Below are positions 61,024 through 64,000 of a DNA stretch of 64,000 nt, in pieces (the first letter of the stretch is position 1; each line of letters starts with the position of its first letter). Location of the stretch: NCBI RefSeq assembly GCF_021631985.1, contig NZ_CP070225.1, forward strand, positions 6,014,001-6,078,000. Reading direction: 5' to 3'. The notes under the pieces were generated by a model. It made no database searches and was not told where the DNA came from. It saw nothing but the letters and a program-made list of their open reading frames with translations. The stretch comes from Sandaracinus amylolyticus (GTDB lineage: Bacteria > Myxococcota_A > Polyangia > Polyangiales > Sandaracinaceae). Made by a program: the position numbers and the translations under genes.

Positions 61024-63300
61024 TCACTCGCGGCGAGAACGCCCGTCGGCCTGCACCCGTCGCAGCAGCCGCTCGACCTCGGCGACGTCGAACGGCTTCT
61101 CGAGGCGCGGCACCGTCACGTGCTCGAAGAACGCGCGCGCCTGATCGGTGTACGCACCGCCGGTCATGAACACGAAGCGCTCGCTGAGATCGGGGCGTGC
61201 GCGCCGGACCTCGTCGTAGATCCCCATGCCGCTCACGTCCGGCATCATCAGATCGCACACCACGAGATCGAATTCCTCGCCCGCGAGCAGGATGCCGAGC
61301 CCCTCGCGCCCGCTCGTCGCGAGCTGCACGTCGTGGTGGGTGCCGAGCGACGCGCGCAGCGCGCGACCGAAGCGCGTCTCGTCGTCGATCACGAGGATGC
61401 GCGAGGCCCTCACCGGCGCGTCGGAGGGCGGCGGCGCGGCCTGCGGGCGCGGCGGGCGCTCGCTCGCGCGGCGCGACGCGGGGAGCAGCACGCGGAACGT
61501 GGAGCCCATCCCGACCTCGCTCTCGACGTCGATGCTCCCGCCGTGCGCACGCACGATCCCGTGCACGATCGAGAGCCCGAGGCCGGTGCCCACGCCGACC
61601 GGCTTCGTCGTCCAGAACGGCTCGAAGATCCGCCCGAGCAGCTCGCACGGGATCCCGACGCCGGTGTCGCTGATGCGGATCTCGACCCACTCGCCGCGAT
61701 CCGCGGTCGCCACCGAGATCGTGTGCGCGCGCGGCGTGCCCTCGGGGATCGCGTGCGCCGCGTTGAGCAGCAGGTTCAGCACGACCTGACCGAGCCGCGC
61801 CTCGTCGCCGAGCACCGGCGGCAGCGGCCGCAGCTCGCGCACCACGTCCGCGCGGTTGCGCAGCTCGTTGCCCGCCATGTTGAGCGCCGACTCGATCACC
61901 GCGTTCACGTCGAGCGGCACGCGCCGATCCTCCTCGGCGCGCGAGAAGATCCGGAGGTCGCGCACGATCACGCGCACGCGCTCGCAGCCTTCCTTCGAGT
62001 GCCCGAGCGCCTCGCGGAAGAAGCCGAGATCCTGCTCGCTCTCGGCGCTCAGCTTCGAGAGCTGCTTCCCCATGAGATCGAGGTTCGCCATCACGTACGC
62101 GAGCGGGTTGTTGATCTCGTGCGCGACGCCGGCCGCGAGCGTGCCCACCGTCGCCATGCGATCCGCCTGCGCGAGCCGCGCCTCGAGCGCCTTGCGCTGC
62201 GTCACGTCGCGCGCGAACGCGAGGATCGCGGTGCCTCCCTCGTACTCGATCGGGATCGTCGCGACCTCGGTGGTGATCGTCTCACCGTCCTTCTTGCGCA
62301 GTCGGAGCTCGCGCATCGGGAGCTGCTGCCGGTCGTTCAGCATCATCGGCACGCGGCGGCGATAGCCGTCGAGCTCGTCGGGGTGCAGCACGTCCTCGAC
62401 GCGGAGCGCGAGCACCTCCTCGCGATCGCCGTACCCGAGCAGCCGCACGAGCGCCGCGTTCACCAGCATGAATCGCTCGCCGCGATGCACGGCGATCGCG
62501 TCGGGCGCGCTCTCGATGAGCATGCGGAACGACTCCGCCGAGCGCTGCAGCGCCTCCTGCGCGCGCACCCGCTCGGTCACGTCCTCCGCGATGCACACGC
62601 CTCCGACGACGCGCCCTCCGTCGCCGAAGATCGGCGCGAAGTCGACCTTCACCGACGTGACCTTGCCCGCGGTCGCCGAGCGATACTCGCCCTCGTAGTG
62701 CGCGCGATGCCCGGAGAGCGCCTGGCGCATCGAGCGCTTCATCGTCTCGTCGGGCAGCGTCTCCATGCGCAGCCCGATCAGGATGCGTCGCGGCGAGCCG
62801 ATGATGCGCACGAACGCGTCGTTGCACGCGGTGATCACGCCCTCGGCGTCGAAGTGGAAGATGCCGACCGGCGCGCCCTCGAAGACCAGCTCGTAGGTCT
62901 CGTCGTGCGCGCACACGACGGCCGCGAGATCCGTCGCAGGCAGCGGGCGCAACATCACGACCGCGGTGCCCTCGCCCACGCGGCTCGCCGAGAGATCGAC
63001 GCGCAGCTGCGTGCCGGATCGATGCACCGCGGACGCGGCGATGCCCTCGCCGTGCGGCAGCGAGAGCAACTGATCGAGCAGCGCGACGCCCGCCGGCGGA
63101 CGCGCGTCGGCGACCACGAGATCGGTGAGCGCCACGCCCTCGAGCTCCCCCGGGGAGCGCCCGAGGAGCGAGAGCGCGAGCGAGCTCGCCCACGCGACAC
63201 GACCGTCGAGGCGACACACGAGCACGCGCTCCGGCAGCGCATCGAGCAGACGGCGCTGCGCTTCGGCGAGCGGGTCGGCGCCGACCTTCGGCGCGGTCAT
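61024..63300 (-). CDS. Multi-PAS hybrid sensor histidine kinase
   Basis: A 758-residue cytosolic sensor. Three PAS domains lie at about 15-120, 135-250 and 260-380 (LVFEGAPVGIFHFDAEGVIT is typical of the second). HisKA with GVAHEINNPLAYVMANLDLM and HATPase (NLLLNAAHAIPEGT, GTGLGLSIVHGIVRAHGGS) follow, and a C-terminal receiver (RILVIDDETRFGRALRA; FDLVVCDLMMPDVSGMG; Lys in LEKPFD). ATG 63300 follows GGAGG; an upstream open frame is not used. It is convergent with the neighbouring kinase. Confidence 0.93.
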   Translation of the reverse strand: MTAPKVGADPLAEAQRRLLDALPERVLVCRLDGRVAWASSLALSLLGRSPGELEGVALTDLVVADARPPAGVALLDQLLSLPHGEGIAASAVHRSGTQLRVDLSASRVGEGTAVVMLRPLPATDLAAVVCAHDETYELVFEGAPVGIFHFDAEGVITACNDAFVRIIGSPRRILIGLRMETLPDETMKRSMRQALSGHRAHYEGEYRSATAGKVTSVKVDFAPIFGDGGRVVGGVCIAEDVTERVRAQEALQRSAESFRMLIESAPDAIAVHRGERFMLVNAALVRLLGYGDREEVLALRVEDVLHPDELDGYRRRVPMMLNDRQQLPMRELRLRKKDGETITTEVATIPIEYEGGTAILAFARDVTQRKALEARLAQADRMATVGTLAAGVAHEINNPLAYVMANLDLMGKQLSKLSAESEQDLGFFREALGHSKEGCERVRVIVRDLRIFSRAEEDRRVPLDVNAVIESALNMAGNELRNRADVVRELRPLPPVLGDEARLGQVVLNLLLNAAHAIPEGTPRAHTISVATADRGEWVEIRISDTGVGIPCELLGRIFEPFWTTKPVGVGTGLGLSIVHGIVRAHGGSIDVESEVGMGSTFRVLLPASRRASERPPRPQAAPPPSDAPVRASRILVIDDETRFGRALRASLGTHHDVQLATSGREGLGILLAGEEFDLVVCDLMMPDVSGMGIYDEVRRARPDLSERFVFMTGGAYTDQARAFFEHVTVPRLEKPFDVAEVERLLRRVQADGRSRRE

Positions 63301-63573
63301 CGAGAGCCTCCGGGCGTCCTCACAGGCTACCGCAATTCTTCCTACGTGGGCACATTGGAATGCCTCGCATGCACGTCGCGCGAGCGCGGCGTTCCGCCAC
63401 GGATCGCGCTGCTGCGACACGCTCCACCGCCGAGACGAGGGCGCGATGCGACGCTCGACGAGGGCGACACCGCAACCCGAGGCCGTGGAGATCCACCATC
63501 GCGACGGCGCCTCGCAACGACCGCGCTCGCGGGCGTGAGGAGCACGGCATGCGCTTCGCACTCGCGCCGCGGC

Positions 63574-63939
63574 ATGGCTCGCCTCCTGGTTGCCGAGGAC
63601 TACGACGACTTCCGAGAGCTCCTCGCGGACTACCTGCGCGCACGCGGGCACGACGTGATCGAGGCGCGCAACGGCGCGGAGGCGATCGAGGCCGCACGGC
63701 TCGAGCATCCCGATGCGATCGTCATGGATCTGATGATGCCGGTGCGCGACGGCGCGTCGGCGACACGGGAGCTGAAAGCGAGCTCCGCGACGCGCGGCAT
63801 CCCGGTGGTCGCGGTCACCGCCGCGGCGCCGAGGGGCGTGCCCGCGCAGGAGATCTGCCCGGGCTGCGACGCGCTCGTCTCGAAGCCGGTCGACTTCGGG
63901 ACGCTGCTCGGCACCCTCGCGACCCTGCTCCGGTCGTGA
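63574..63939 (+). CDS. Stand-alone receiver domain protein
   Basis: A 121-residue receiver: ARLLVAEDYDDFRELLADYL, phosphoacceptor in AIVMDLMMPVRDGASAT, and Lys in ALVSKPVDFGTL. No output domain is present. Two cysteines lie just before the Lys (EICPGCDAL), which is unusual for this fold. It starts at ATG 63574 and is divergent from the multi-PAS kinase. Confidence 0.9.
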   Translation: MARLLVAEDYDDFRELLADYLRARGHDVIEARNGAEAIEAARLEHPDAIVMDLMMPVRDGASATRELKASSATRGIPVVAVTAAAPRGVPAQEICPGCDALVSKPVDFGTLLGTLATLLRS

Positions 63940-63946
63940 GCGTGGG

Positions 63947-64000
63947 TCAGGGCGCCGGCGTCGTCGGTCGCACGTCGAACGGCGTGGGCACCGGGAGCGT
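63947..64000 (-). CDS. C-terminal end of a gene running off the window
   Basis: On the minus strand the last 17 codons before a TGA (63949-63947) read LPVPTPFDVRPTTPAP. The proline-rich end would fit a protein whose body lies beyond the window. Too short to identify. Confidence 0.3.
   Translation of the reverse strand, partial: TLPVPTPFDVRPTTPAP

Noticed and set aside
1-64000. CRISPR arrays, rRNA operons and additional tRNAs
   Set aside because: No regularly spaced repeat array, no rRNA sequence and no second tRNA-like cloverleaf was found by reading.

Overview
The window is very G+C-rich, and its coding capacity points to a myxobacterium (Myxococcota), most like the Sandaracinus group of Polyangia. 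This is an inference. It rests on a MopE-like putative metal-binding-motif lipoprotein, a protein ending in a MYXO-CTERM-type sorting tail, several lipoproteins with Asp/Ala/Ser/Gly-rich linkers, and many hybrid histidine kinases.

Positions 1 to about 14.5 kb form an accessory region abutting a tRNA-Asn gene (14479-14551, minus strand). It holds an IS66 remnant, a translationally coupled three-gene P-loop ATPase operon, a DUF4303 protein, a possible phosphoribosyltransferase-like protein, a HEAT-like protein, duplicated and decayed small genes, an E9imm-like immunity gene split by an amber codon, and an IS630 element that has cut a small membrane-protein gene in two. Two roughly 370-bp direct repeats (5820-6190 and 14114-14481) carry the same terminator, -10 box and perfect 20-bp palindrome. 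One touches the 3' end of the tRNA and each is followed by a minus-strand cargo gene. The region therefore looks like two stacked insertions at one tRNA site. No integrase is visible.

From 14.5 to 21 kb there is an HXXEE membrane protein, a zinc-ribbon protein, and a minus-strand run of pqqA-B-C-D-E followed by nadM and nadV, i.e. PQQ synthesis plus a two-step NAD salvage route from nicotinamide.

From 21 to 25.5 kb is a tightly overlapping plus-strand operon: DUF3348, DUF802 (a MotA/ExbB-like four-helix protein with a tail of about 600 residues), a MotB-like OmpA protein, and DUF2894. It has the parts of a proton-driven 5:2 motor of the MotAB/ExbBD/ZorAB type with two accessory proteins, and it is the most interesting system in the window.

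From 25.5 to 31 kb there is an ECF42-type sigma factor operon with a YCII/DGPF protein and a DHFR-like reductase. Next to it is a divergent locus in which a MarR regulator is fused to a beta-rich domain also found in the neighbouring gene, with a perfect inverted-repeat operator between them. From 31 to 42 kb lie LysR and oxidoreductase genes, a 1284-residue sensor with two complete kinase modules, a TDP2-like phosphodiesterase, NudC, DUF2277, a GH114 lipoprotein, a GNAT and an exported intradiol dioxygenase-like protein. From 42 to 56 kb are an OmpR-type two-component pair, the MopE-like protein, a LysR regulator, a reductase, a MYXO-CTERM protein, a Crp/Fnr regulator, an Mpo1-like protein, a GNAT, an APC permease, a lipobox-bearing PIMT, a DUF2007 protein and a CPA2 antiporter with a universal-stress domain. 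From 56 kb to the end there is a dense signalling block: a NarL-type pair, two hybrid or PAS kinases and two stand-alone receivers.
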